DNA of 64,000 nt from a bacterium (GTDB lineage: Bacteria > Spirochaetota > UBA4802 > UBA5550): the NCBI GenBank assembly GCA_024224995.1, contig JAAENB010000544.1, positions 1 to 64,000 of the forward strand. Reading direction: 5' to 3'. Position numbers and translations under genes: made by a program. The notes under the pieces are model-generated. The model was not told the origin of the DNA, made no database searches, and worked only from the letters and a program-made list of their open reading frames with translations. Below, piece by piece: positions 1-8,510 of the stretch. How positions within the stretch are numbered: the stretch's first letter is position 1; each line of letters starts with the position of its first letter.

Positions 1-8
1 ACGTAATT

Positions 9-120
9 CGGAATGTAAGCTATGCCCGGAGCGATGCCTCGGCAGATTGTGAGGCTGTTTGAGCGGAGCGAGTTCCGAACATTCTGCCGAGGTATTGCTC
101 CGGGCATAGCTTACATTCCG
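9..120. repeat. Long inverted repeat (38-bp arms) at 3' end of a carbamoyltransferase gene
   Basis: Bases 9-46 and 83-120 are inverted copies. All 38 positions pair, two of them as G-T wobbles, around a 36-base loop. The loop is G/C-rich and itself contains a GAGCGGAGCGAG stretch typical of dispersed bacterial palindromic elements. It lies 17 bases beyond the stop codon of the minus-strand gene at 138, so it may act as its terminator. No T-tract can be judged because the window starts here. A REP/MITE-type dispersed element is the other reading, and both could hold. Confidence 0.75.
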
Positions 121-137
121 GGCTGCCCCCTACCGGG

Positions 138-1760
138 TCAGCTGCTTTCAACCAGGAAATTTCCAATAGCAAGGTAGTCGGCCTTGAGAGCGCGAAAACA
201 TGCTAAAGCGTCAACCGGGGAACAGACGATTGGTTCTCCCCTGCTGTTAAACGAAGTATTTAACACCATAGGGAGCCCGGTTATTTCATTGACCTTCGAA
301 ATGAGATCATAATATTTTTTATGATACTCCCGGCTCACGCTTTGAGGCCGGGTAGTCCCGTCCACATGGCACACGGCAGCAAGGGGGTCCCGGAATTCCT
401 CTTTTATATTCATGGTAAAAAGCATAAAGGGGCTATGAAAGCCATTGGAAAAATATTTTTCTTCATATCCTTCCAGGATAGAAGGGCCAAAAGGCCGCCA
501 TTCATCCCTTCCTTTCATGCGGTTAAGCCGCGACTTTAACCCCGCACTGCTTACGGAACAAAGAATACTTCTGTTGCCAAGCGCCCGGGGACCAAATTCC
601 ATAGCCCCCTGGAACCAGCAGACTATTTTATCCCTGGTAAGCTGCTCAGCCACCGGTACTGTTATGTCATTATAATACCGGTACGGGACGCTGTTTAATT
701 CAAGAACATAGCGAATCTCGTCGTCGGTATATGAGGGTCCCCAAAAAGCATGCTTCATGGTAATCCCGGGACTGGCGCCGGTAATATAATGATACGCTTC
801 CAGGGCCGCGCCAAGAGCGGTTCCCGCGTCATGGGCTGCCGGCTGAATAAACATATTCCGGGGCTCCAGCGCGTCACGGATCTTCATGTTCAGCATGCAG
901 TTAAGGTGCACCCCTCCGGCAAGGGCAAGAAATTCCGTGCTCCGGCAAATTTTCGTGTTCAGTAAATTAAGCGTATTCTTTTCCAGCGCGTCCTGGAACG
1001 TATAGGCAATATCCTTGTGGAGCGGCAATATTTCCTGCCCCTCTTCCCGCTGGTATTTCCCGTACTGATCAAAGATCTTTGAGTCACTTAACCGGTAGTT
1101 GTTAAAATCATTAATCGTATAACATTCACGGGTATCCGCAAGGCTGCTCCCATACGGGGCAAGAGCCATAGTAATCCCCTGTCCATTAGGACCAAATCCC
1201 AGCAAGCGGGTCACGGTTTCATACCCGCCGCCGATGCTTGAATCCGTGCCGTACAATATGAAATCCTCACAGTGTATATCATCATCCTCAATTCTAAAAA
1301 GGCAGGCTGTTTCACGCTCTCCCCTGCCGTCGGCGGTAAAGGCATATCCCCGCTTAACAGAACCGGCAGTTCTAACGGCACTTGCCGCGTGTGCCAGGTG
1401 ATGGGGAATAAAAATATGCTTTCCTGATTGTATAATCGATGGAAATTCCGCCTGGTTATCCGCTGAATAATTCCGGTTAAATTTATAGGGAATTCCATTA
1501 ATGGCAATATAGTCGATCTCCTCCAATCTCTTTCGCGCTTTTTCCAGAAGGAAACGTATGCTATGGGAACAGAGCACGTCGCGTATGGAAAGATCCGGCG
1601 AATTAATGAGGTTCGCGGAACGGTCACCGGGATGCCGGTAACCATAATATTTAACCCGGTTAAAACGCTCTTCTTCAACAGCTCCAATAAGCTCATCACC
1701 GGAGATTAACGCGGCAGCATGATGATATGACGTTGCTATAGCAAGACCAAGAATATACAT
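138..1760 (-). CDS. O-carbamoyltransferase, NodU/CmcH family
   Basis: This is a carbamoyltransferase that would move a carbamoyl group from carbamoyl phosphate, via carbamoyl-AMP, to a hydroxyl of a sugar or small molecule. The N-terminal Kae1-like domain has the start LGLAIATSYHHAAAL and the metal-binding motif HHLAHAASA (His120, His121, His124). The middle has GGVHLNCM and HDAGTALGAA, and the C-terminal domain has GPRALGNRSIL and WRPFGPSIL. At 540 residues it is slightly shorter than the second family member in this window (46336-48057) but looks complete. It is the last gene of a minus-strand operon with a glycosyltransferase-like gene 21 bases upstream and a radical SAM gene before that. 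The acceptor is unknown; the context suggests a glycan or a modified peptide. Confidence 0.9.
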   Translation of the reverse strand: MYILGLAIATSYHHAAALISGDELIGAVEEERFNRVKYYGYRHPGDRSANLINSPDLSIRDVLCSHSIRFLLEKARKRLEEIDYIAINGIPYKFNRNYSADNQAEFPSIIQSGKHIFIPHHLAHAASAVRTAGSVKRGYAFTADGRGERETACLFRIEDDDIHCEDFILYGTDSSIGGGYETVTRLLGFGPNGQGITMALAPYGSSLADTRECYTINDFNNYRLSDSKIFDQYGKYQREEGQEILPLHKDIAYTFQDALEKNTLNLLNTKICRSTEFLALAGGVHLNCMLNMKIRDALEPRNMFIQPAAHDAGTALGAALEAYHYITGASPGITMKHAFWGPSYTDDEIRYVLELNSVPYRYYNDITVPVAEQLTRDKIVCWFQGAMEFGPRALGNRSILCSVSSAGLKSRLNRMKGRDEWRPFGPSILEGYEEKYFSNGFHSPFMLFTMNIKEEFRDPLAAVCHVDGTTRPQSVSREYHKKYYDLISKVNEITGLPMVLNTSFNSRGEPIVCSPVDALACFRALKADYLAIGNFLVESS

Positions 1761-1781
1761 AACAGAACTCTTTTTTTATAT

Positions 1782-3254
1782 TTACTCAAGAACATTCAGA
1801 ATTAATTTTTTAATATCCATAGACTCTTGCGCGGCAGCGAGCGCCTGTTTACAGAACTGATCGACCGCCTCCCCTCCCCTGATCAAATATTCCATTTTTT
1901 CCTCAAAAGAGGCATAGTCCCCGGCTGTGTAAAAATGCATTAAAGAGTTATAAAAAGTATGATTTTCATTAAATGATGTAAGAACCGGAACTCCCGATGG
2001 AATGGCAAGCGCAAAGGTGCTATACCCGGCAAAATCATGGTCTTCTATTAAAGGAATTGTTATTACTTTACAGAGCGACAGGATCCGGGTGCACAACACA
2101 GGAGTCATAAACGGTATAAAGGTAAGCTTGTCCTGGTGCTCTTTCTTTATACGTATTAACTGTTCCACAATTTTTCGATCAAGTTCATTTTCAAGAGGAA
2201 AATCATACCGCAATACTACCAATCCTTTTTGATGAGGATGGTTGCCGCAATACTCACCGAATAGATCAAAATCTCTTCTTCTGAAACCGAAAAAGCAGAA
2301 GTCATACAGTTTTTCTTCTACAATATATGGTTTATAGATATCAAAATTTGTTTGATAATGATTATACTTAATCCTGGTTTTGGGATTATTAAAATATTGC
2401 CGGTAGTAGTCTTCTATCTTTGGAATATCATCATAGAATGAATATATGGTATATTTTTTTTTGTATGGTCCCAAAGGATCTCTTCCAACCAGGACTACAA
2501 TATTATTTTCAATAATCCTTACCTCTTTTGTGCAGGTACCGGAATCAAATATATCAAGCGCTTTCGAAAATCCCCAGAATACTATTTTTTCGTATTGATT
2601 AAAAAAATCTTCATTGATCTGATCTGCCGGAATTGTTGTATTATTATTTAATTCAAAAGAAGAATCATCCTGGTCGAGCAGAATATCAACATTTGTTTCC
2701 CGCAATTCACGAAAAAGATTAGGCGTTAGTTCATACGGCAATCGCTGCCAGGCTGCGAGTAATACCTTTGTAAATTGTTTGCCGGAAAAAACATTCTTAC
2801 GAAAGCGGGTAAATTCACCGCTTTCACCGGTCTTTACTTTAAAAATACGATACAATAATTTCGTATGATCTTCAGGGTCGAACACTTCCCGGTTTAGACC
2901 GGAAATAGAATAGATAACATCAAAATTAAAAAAAGAGGAGAAATTTTCTTTTGGAATCCGAATAAAATTATTCACCTGTAAATGATAGTGTCCGGGCCTT
3001 CGTTCCAGGGGGGAGGGAAAATACAGGACATAACCGTATTCTTTAAGATTAAATCCAATCTTAATGGAAGAGCTTTCACTTACGGTAACCTGTACAAAAT
3101 CGATACCATCCTCGCTCCCCATATTGGTATTTGAAGAAAGAACCTTTTGCCCCTGATTCCGGAAAATCATAATATCAATATACTGAACAAGCTGCCTGGT
3201 AATATTTTCATTTCCTTTATAGATTGAAAACTTAAGTTCATATTCAAGATTCAT
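1782..3254 (-). CDS. Glycosyltransferase-like protein (GT-B C-terminal half), unknown substrate
   Basis: The ATG at 3254 is preferred because AAGGTG lies just upstream; an alternative GTG at 3272 overlaps the stop codon of the radical SAM gene before it. No signal peptide or membrane segment is visible. The first half (about 230 residues) is beta-rich and unrecognised. The C-terminal third, with a stretch around IPLIEDHDFAGYSTFALAIP followed by SGVPVL, resembles the nucleotide-sugar binding end of GT-B glycosyltransferases (acidic residue, then a small-residue loop and a GVP motif). It sits between a radical SAM gene and a carbamoyltransferase gene in one operon, so transfer or recognition of a sugar that is then carbamoylated is plausible. 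The assignment is by fold-level resemblance only. Confidence 0.5.
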   Translation of the reverse strand: MNLEYELKFSIYKGNENITRQLVQYIDIMIFRNQGQKVLSSNTNMGSEDGIDFVQVTVSESSSIKIGFNLKEYGYVLYFPSPLERRPGHYHLQVNNFIRIPKENFSSFFNFDVIYSISGLNREVFDPEDHTKLLYRIFKVKTGESGEFTRFRKNVFSGKQFTKVLLAAWQRLPYELTPNLFRELRETNVDILLDQDDSSFELNNNTTIPADQINEDFFNQYEKIVFWGFSKALDIFDSGTCTKEVRIIENNIVVLVGRDPLGPYKKKYTIYSFYDDIPKIEDYYRQYFNNPKTRIKYNHYQTNFDIYKPYIVEEKLYDFCFFGFRRRDFDLFGEYCGNHPHQKGLVVLRYDFPLENELDRKIVEQLIRIKKEHQDKLTFIPFMTPVLCTRILSLCKVITIPLIEDHDFAGYSTFALAIPSGVPVLTSFNENHTFYNSLMHFYTAGDYASFEEKMEYLIRGGEAVDQFCKQALAAAQESMDIKKLILNVLE

Positions 3255-3268
3255 ATTCACCTTACCAG

Positions 3269-4096
3269 TCACGGGATTACCGGTCTTACAACATCCTCAC
3301 CATAGATATCGATATAATCTTTTCTGGGCCCCAAACAAATATTCAACAATCGACACTTCTTACAGGCTGCCACATGGGTCTTTTCGTCAAAATGATTGGT
3401 GTTCTCAAGTTTAATTTTTTCAACATCAACATGAACCGAAAATTCTCTGTTTATATAGCATAGCGGGATATGATCAACAATTACCGTCATATCATTTTGA
3501 GCACATACCTGAAGGGCTTCGTTAAGATACGGTTCAACCTCAGAATAACGGGGCACAATATCTTCCCTTTCTGTTGCGGCTCCAATTGCTTTTACAAAAC
3601 TCATCTGTAGAAGATGTAAACCGGGAAAATTATCCTTCAGGAACCGGGCATACCCGGGTAGTTCTTTATAATTTGATTTACAAATAATATGACTGATCCG
3701 GACCTTTTGCCCTAAGGCAAGAAGATTCTTAATGCCCTGCATACGGGGAAGAAGGGTGTTTGGAGCCTGGGTAATCGTGTCATTGATCTCTTCCAGGTGC
3801 GAAGGCATTGCTATATTAAAAAGGTCTATGGAATACTGCACGATCTTTTCCGCGTTTTTCTTATAGGAAAAAAGAACACCATTCGACTGCAGCTCCAGGA
3901 AAGAACAATGCTGCCGCGCAAGCGCGAGCCAGTAAAAAAAACGGGGAGCCAGTGTTGTTTCACCACCGGAAAGTATAATATAATCATTGCCTTTTTTGAT
4001 CATTGCTTCGGTGTACACGGTATCGGCTCCCGGACGGCCTTCGGCTCCACAATAAATACACTTTTGATTACATTTTTCTGTTAATGGAATGAGCAT
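3269..4096 (-). CDS. Radical SAM protein with C-terminal CX2CX5C auxiliary cluster motif
   Basis: The canonical CNQKCIYC motif (Cys9, Cys13, Cys16) binds the SAM-cleaving [4Fe-4S] cluster, and ILSGGET is the SAM-binding glycine motif. The C-terminal third has a lone Cys in IPLCYIN and then CKKCRLLNICLG, giving four cysteines for an auxiliary cluster. The segment VPRYSEVEPY is nearly shared with the HxsC-like protein at 49596-50486, and the C-terminal tail is shared with the proteins at 55213-57930, so all belong to one local family. ATG at 4096 is chosen; an in-frame GTG at 4102 is possible, and no clear ribosome binding site favours either. It heads the minus-strand operon with the genes at 1782 and 138. 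The substrate is unknown. Confidence 0.85.
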   Translation of the reverse strand: MLIPLTEKCNQKCIYCGAEGRPGADTVYTEAMIKKGNDYIILSGGETTLAPRFFYWLALARQHCSFLELQSNGVLFSYKKNAEKIVQYSIDLFNIAMPSHLEEINDTITQAPNTLLPRMQGIKNLLALGQKVRISHIICKSNYKELPGYARFLKDNFPGLHLLQMSFVKAIGAATEREDIVPRYSEVEPYLNEALQVCAQNDMTVIVDHIPLCYINREFSVHVDVEKIKLENTNHFDEKTHVAACKKCRLLNICLGPRKDYIDIYGEDVVRPVIP

Positions 4097-4216
4097 TATC
4101 ACAATTCTATCGACACTAAAATTATCGTCAATCTTATTTTCCCGGAGGTATTAAAAACCATAAAACTCTTTCGCAGGGGCTCTTCATATATATTTTTTAC
4201 TTAATTAGAAACCGGC

Positions 4217-4245
4217 TTGACAAACCACGGACTTTGAGCAATAAA
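4217..4245 (+). promoter_or_regulatory. Sigma-70-like promoter upstream of membrane protein gene
   Basis: A perfect TTGACA box (4217-4222) is followed after 17 bases by AATAAA (4240-4245), which would start transcription near 4252, about 30 bases before the ATG at 4284. AAAGG at 4272 is a fitting ribosome binding site. The promoter lies inside an imperfect inverted repeat (GAAACCGG-CTT at 4208 against AAGCCCGGTTTC at 4257), which could be regulatory or coincidental. Confidence 0.45.
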
Positions 4246-4283
4246 TTTATGGAAAAAAGCCCGGTTTCGGCAAAGGATAGACG

Positions 4284-5960
4284 ATGAAACTACAGACCAT
4301 CTTTTCTACTGTTTTCCTGTTACTATTTATCCTCTCTTTTTTTTCAGCAGCGATCTCTTTTTTTCTCTCCTGCCGGAAAAAAATAAATACTCAAGACTCC
4401 ATGATTAAACAGTATGCCGGGGAATTATTCCCCCTTGTTCTTGCCCTCATTATTCATATTATCTTCGTCCTTTTATATTCCAACTGGGCTCCTCTGCACG
4501 AAGAAAACATTTTTATATGGATATTTAATAATTTGATTAACAATACCGCGATAGATTCAACACCGATAGGCTATAAAAACACTGTAGGATTTACGGTTTT
4601 TTTCAGGTTTTTTCTCAATATACTTCCCACAAGTATACCCACCGGTATTTTCATAATCAACTATTTCCTGACCCTGTCAATAACAATAGCCGTATATTGC
4701 GCGATCCGTTTAAACTTTGAAAGCAAGCTGTTTGCTCTATTTTCATCGCTCTTGTTCTTATATACTCCAATAGTAAGTAAATGCAGTACAACGGAAAATT
4801 TCTATTTGCCAATTAGCTTTTTCTTTATGTTATCGTTCATATGTATAACCGTCTCAAAGGAACAATTTAAATGGCCGGTATTCCTTTTATTTATTTCGTC
4901 CGTAGCACTTCTGCATAATATACGGCCCGAATTCAGTATCCTTGCGGCTTTCCCGCTCGCCTATATCCTGGCAACAAGATCGAAACTAATCTTTCCCCTT
5001 ACCCCATTTAAAATTTTATGCTATCTTTTTCTAGGAATACACCTGCTCAATACCGCGTACGATATCAGTCTCGTCCTTTCAAAGGCGAAAGGAATAGGAG
5101 GGTTCTCCCATACGCTTGACGTATTTCAGAGTAATCTCTTCCTGTCATATTACGGTTTCGATACAACTGCCCTGCCAATGGGCAATGATTTTACGGCAAT
5201 CGTCTTCTATATCTCTCTAATGCTTTTTCTCGTCACCCTGGCTCCGGGTATGGGCCGCTTTTTTGGCAGTTTAAATCGCGATAGAAAATACGTTTTGCTT
5301 TATTTTCTATTGGCATCATTGTTTACTGCTGTTATGAAGACCTATAGTATGGAAGGGCATACCGGTTACCGGCGGCAGATCCTGCAGTTATTATTCTATT
5401 CCATATTTTCCGGGTATCTTCTTTTTGTAATAGACAACGCAATACGGTCACCCATAAAAAAATCCTTTGCTTTTGTTTTACTCATACCAATTTTCATCAA
5501 TTTCATTGTTCATATAAATTTCATCACCATACCGGAAATGGTACAGGCAGAATACCTGTTCATTAAAAAAATGCTCTCAGAAAAATATATAAACACGGAG
5601 AAGAACAAAATACTGGGGTATGTTTCTTATACAGGAGAAGCAAGACTTGGCCTGAACAACCCAATGGACCTGTTCCGGGACGAGTACAAAGATATGGATT
5701 TCCAGACCATCCGGGAATTAAAAAAATTGCCGGAAAACAAACAAGCGGTTTACATACGGCTTCTCAACTGCTACTGGGACCAGCCAAACTCGAATGGAGT
5801 TCCCGGGCCGCCGTTACCCGACAAATGTCTGCCTTTTGAAAATGCCTATACCCTGGAACCGATTTTCGAAAAAAGAATTAAACCACAACTGGTTACGGAT
5901 TGGAGAAAAATCTTTGAGCCCGAAGTACGGTTTGGGGTATATAAAGTTACAAATAAATAA
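4284..5960 (+). CDS. Polytopic membrane protein, GT-C glycosyltransferase-like
   Basis: This is a 558-residue protein with about ten or more hydrophobic segments spread over the first 420 residues, and a hydrophilic C-terminal domain of about 135 residues rich in Pro, Trp and Tyr that would face the periplasm. An early loop contains acidic residues (APLHEENIF), as in GT-C enzymes that use polyprenyl-phosphate sugars. The segment HNIRPEFSILAAFPLAY resembles the R-x-E-N motif of the three GT-C-like paralogues at 7131, 16750 and 35161, but overall identity looks low. It is a single-gene unit transcribed away from the operon at 138-4096. A mannosyl- or other glycosyltransferase role is inferred; it could also be a transporter or polymerase of the Wzy type. 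Confidence 0.55.
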   Translation: MKLQTIFSTVFLLLFILSFFSAAISFFLSCRKKINTQDSMIKQYAGELFPLVLALIIHIIFVLLYSNWAPLHEENIFIWIFNNLINNTAIDSTPIGYKNTVGFTVFFRFFLNILPTSIPTGIFIINYFLTLSITIAVYCAIRLNFESKLFALFSSLLFLYTPIVSKCSTTENFYLPISFFFMLSFICITVSKEQFKWPVFLLFISSVALLHNIRPEFSILAAFPLAYILATRSKLIFPLTPFKILCYLFLGIHLLNTAYDISLVLSKAKGIGGFSHTLDVFQSNLFLSYYGFDTTALPMGNDFTAIVFYISLMLFLVTLAPGMGRFFGSLNRDRKYVLLYFLLASLFTAVMKTYSMEGHTGYRRQILQLLFYSIFSGYLLFVIDNAIRSPIKKSFAFVLLIPIFINFIVHINFITIPEMVQAEYLFIKKMLSEKYINTEKNKILGYVSYTGEARLGLNNPMDLFRDEYKDMDFQTIRELKKLPENKQAVYIRLLNCYWDQPNSNGVPGPPLPDKCLPFENAYTLEPIFEKRIKPQLVTDWRKIFEPEVRFGVYKVTNK

Positions 5961-6044
5961 TATGGATATCTTTAGCAGGAGAGCGTTATTATTCTACCGG
6001 GAAAATCTCCCGGCAGAATATTGAACTGACATTTTAACTCAGAA

Positions 6045-6839
6045 CTACGGCACATTGTAAATGTACGTTCCTGCTGCCCATCCGGAATAGCTGCTAACAG
6101 TAACATTGTTTCCGGCACTGATACTGGCGGTATCACCAACTGCGGTATTGCTCTTTCCACCCGTTACACTGGTGTAGTTATTTGTCGCGCTATTTGCATT
6201 TCCCCCGGATACAGTGGACGAATCACCACTGGCCGCATTTGAAGCTCCCCCGGCAACACTGGAAGCGTAACCGCTGGCGATGTTTGACCTTCCGCCTGTG
6301 ACATTGGAATAGGCGCCATTTGTCGCATTATAATACCCGGATACTATTCCACCGTACTGGGTAAAATTGTTGCACGAGCCGATAACAAGGTTATGTGAAC
6401 CGGACCGGTCATCGCCGGAGCCTCGTAATTCATTGTACCCAATCATCAGGTTGCCAAGACCGTTCACTGCTCCGCTTGTTGACCCGCTGCCGCTTTCTAT
6501 ATGAACATTCATTCCGCTGAAGGTTAAATCATCTCCGACTCTTGTGACACCGGATAAAATAACCTCAACAGCACCGAGATCGGTTTGTAATTGACTTATT
6601 GACGACGCGTAACCCGAGTTAACACTTGATTCCAGGGTGCTGACCCTGGCCTTTAATGCGATCATCTCAGTTTGCAGATCGCTTATTGCTTTATACATTT
6701 CGGAAAAACTGAAATCCGGTTGGGAGTCTTCAGTGTCATTACTTGCTGAATCATCACTGTTCCGGAGGCCTTCCTCACATCCCATTGCAAAAACCGCTAA
6801 AAATAAAACCAGTAAAATAAAACCAATACGCTTTTTCAT
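6045..6839 (-). CDS. Lipoprotein with coiled coil and YadA-head-like repeats
   Basis: The signal peptide (about residues 1-20) ends in FAMGC, giving a lipidated Cys21. A short acidic linker is followed by a heptad-rich segment (about 48-75), which fits a trimeric coiled coil. From about residue 130 the sequence has short glycine-rich repeats of about 14 residues with the pattern S-x-V-x-GG-x-x-N-x-A-x-G, as in the heads of YadA-type trimeric autotransporters. The usual YadA C-terminal beta-barrel anchor is missing and the protein stops in the repeat domain (YIYNVP). The likely arrangement is therefore a lipid-anchored trimer with the head outermost, used for adhesion or surface coating. It is convergent with the gene at 4284 and seems to be a single-gene unit. 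Confidence 0.75.
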   Translation of the reverse strand: MKKRIGFILLVLFLAVFAMGCEEGLRNSDDSASNDTEDSQPDFSFSEMYKAISDLQTEMIALKARVSTLESSVNSGYASSISQLQTDLGAVEVILSGVTRVGDDLTFSGMNVHIESGSGSTSGAVNGLGNLMIGYNELRGSGDDRSGSHNLVIGSCNNFTQYGGIVSGYYNATNGAYSNVTGGRSNIASGYASSVAGGASNAASGDSSTVSGGNANSATNNYTSVTGGKSNTAVGDTASISAGNNVTVSSYSGWAAGTYIYNVP

Positions 6840-7130
6840 TAATCAAACACCTCATTTATACACAAATTTTTACGAACATCTGGGCGGATATTCTAAAATG
6901 ACACTATTATAGCCGATTCTTAAGCAAAAAAATTTTGCTTGATATTTTATGGCATAGATAATTATTATTAAAATCCAAAGGGAAGAAAATCAACTCTGGA
7001 TAGTATGGCTTCTTGAATATTAATATAAGAAATATTTCTATGATTGTCAATAGTCTGGAATAAAATAATTCCAGACAATTTTTGTCTTATACAAAAACAA
7101 CAATTTGTTCGCTTTTACTTTGCTATTAAT
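6840..7130. other. AT-rich divergent intergenic region with a 9-bp hairpin
   Basis: These 291 bases separate the minus-strand lipoprotein gene from the plus-strand membrane protein gene and must hold both promoters, but I cannot pick them with confidence. The strings GTCTGGAAT (7053-7061) and ATTCCAGAC (7068-7076) form a perfect hairpin followed by AATTTTTG. The 3' arm and its flank (7064-7117) resemble bases 55078-55131, about three quarters identical by eye, with the run AATAATTCCAGACAA shared exactly. No small gene is supported. Confidence 0.5.
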
Positions 7131-8465
7131 ATGGAACTACAAATAATCTATAAACTCATTGTATCAATAATCGCGCTCTCTCTGCCCTTTGTATGGATCT
7201 TTTTTATAATACTGTGCCTTGTGAATATTCCCACCTGTATTAAATTCTATAAACATATAATCAATTCACTAACAGGCTGGGACAGGAAAAAACAATATCT
7301 TTTTTTTGGTTTATTTTGCCTTATTATAGTATTATATGCCTGGAAAGGTTCATATTTAATCATGAGTCCTGATGATGATTTACGGGTAGTCAATCACTCT
7401 GTTGAACGATCGAATGTTGAGTTTTTTACCGGTTTCAGTTCCCCATCCCTGGAAGCATTTGTTAACACGCCAACCAAATTTAAAAATATTGCCTGGTCAT
7501 CCTTTGTAAGCCTGGTTATGAGGATCTCTCCTGGTGAACGGGTTCCATTTTACATGAATTCCGTGATCCATTTTCTTGATCTATTACTCATATCCATTAT
7601 TATACTGGCCCTGTTCAAAGACTTCCGGATATTAATTATCATGATTCCTTTGCTTGCACTGAATTCCCGGGAAATGGAAATAGCATTCAGACCCAGGGCC
7701 ATTGTTATATCACGATTTCTATTGGCCTATACCTGTTTTTCTCTACTGGTCTTTAAGCAGTACCAAAAAAAACTCATATTTACGGGAGCGGTTATTGCCG
7801 CAATGCTTGCAGTGTATACCCGGCCGGAAAATTTTATGATCATATTCCCGGTTTTTTATGTGCTTGGAACTATGCCGAAAGAACGGCCGGTAAGCAAAAA
7901 AAGCAGCTATTTACTTACAGGATTCCTTGTTATTAACGCGCTAATGATCCTTGTTCCTCTTCAAGCTCATTATGTGAGCCACAATGAATCTCTTTATAAT
8001 AATATCAACGGGCCATTAAACTTCTTTTCATTTATTAAGGCACATCTCGAAGTATTTGCCCATTTTGCCATACTATTTTGCGTTCCCCTGGTATACTGGA
8101 TAATATCACGAATAACAATCGATACCAATAAATTTAATCCGGGTCTCAGGCACTTTTCACTCTACTACGGAGCTCCATTTTTAATTATTCTCATTTCCTG
8201 GCCTACTTTAGGCGATGAATCCAGGTTTAATTATCTTATAATGCCCGTTATTGCCTTATTTGCATCACTTGCCATAATCCGGTTGCTCAGTATTTCACTA
8301 AAAAAAAGAATAAAATATTTTATCATCTTTATTATAAGCGTCCTGTATGCAGGATTATTGCTGTTTCAAGTAATTGGAACGGCCGAATATAAGCAATGGA
8401 AAAATACCGGCATTATTCAATATAACATATTCTCCGAAGTGAAAAAACTAACCCCGGAGAACTGA
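7131..8465 (+). CDS. GT-C-like membrane protein, C-terminally shortened paralogue
   Basis: The ATG at 7131 is chosen because the protein then lines up with the paralogue at 16750 (both begin with a short hydrophilic start and a PF/PYxWIFFII helix); the reading frame stays open upstream to 7044. About ten membrane segments are seen. Shared family motifs are an Asp-rich first loop (MSPDDDLRVV), FRPRAIVISRFLLA, an R-x-EN after the fifth or sixth helix, and WPTLGDESRF. The two longer paralogues carry about 110 more residues, starting with a conserved (H/E)CVL. Here the reading frame ends in TPEN followed by TGA exactly where that Cys codon would be. It is either a shortened functional version or a decaying copy. 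A lipid-linked sugar transferase role is inferred from architecture only. Confidence 0.6.
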   Translation: MELQIIYKLIVSIIALSLPFVWIFFIILCLVNIPTCIKFYKHIINSLTGWDRKKQYLFFGLFCLIIVLYAWKGSYLIMSPDDDLRVVNHSVERSNVEFFTGFSSPSLEAFVNTPTKFKNIAWSSFVSLVMRISPGERVPFYMNSVIHFLDLLLISIIILALFKDFRILIIMIPLLALNSREMEIAFRPRAIVISRFLLAYTCFSLLVFKQYQKKLIFTGAVIAAMLAVYTRPENFMIIFPVFYVLGTMPKERPVSKKSSYLLTGFLVINALMILVPLQAHYVSHNESLYNNINGPLNFFSFIKAHLEVFAHFAILFCVPLVYWIISRITIDTNKFNPGLRHFSLYYGAPFLIILISWPTLGDESRFNYLIMPVIALFASLAIIRLLSISLKKRIKYFIIFIISVLYAGLLLFQVIGTAEYKQWKNTGIIQYNIFSEVKKLTPEN

Positions 8466-8510
8466 GTACAGTAAAAACCTTTTCCCTTGCCCCTTCTCCC
8501 CTGCACCTGT

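Noticed and set aside
8457..8471. Possible selenocysteine at the TGA aligned with a conserved Cys of the paralogues
   Set aside because: A further stop (TAA) follows two codons later and the conserved downstream domain is absent.
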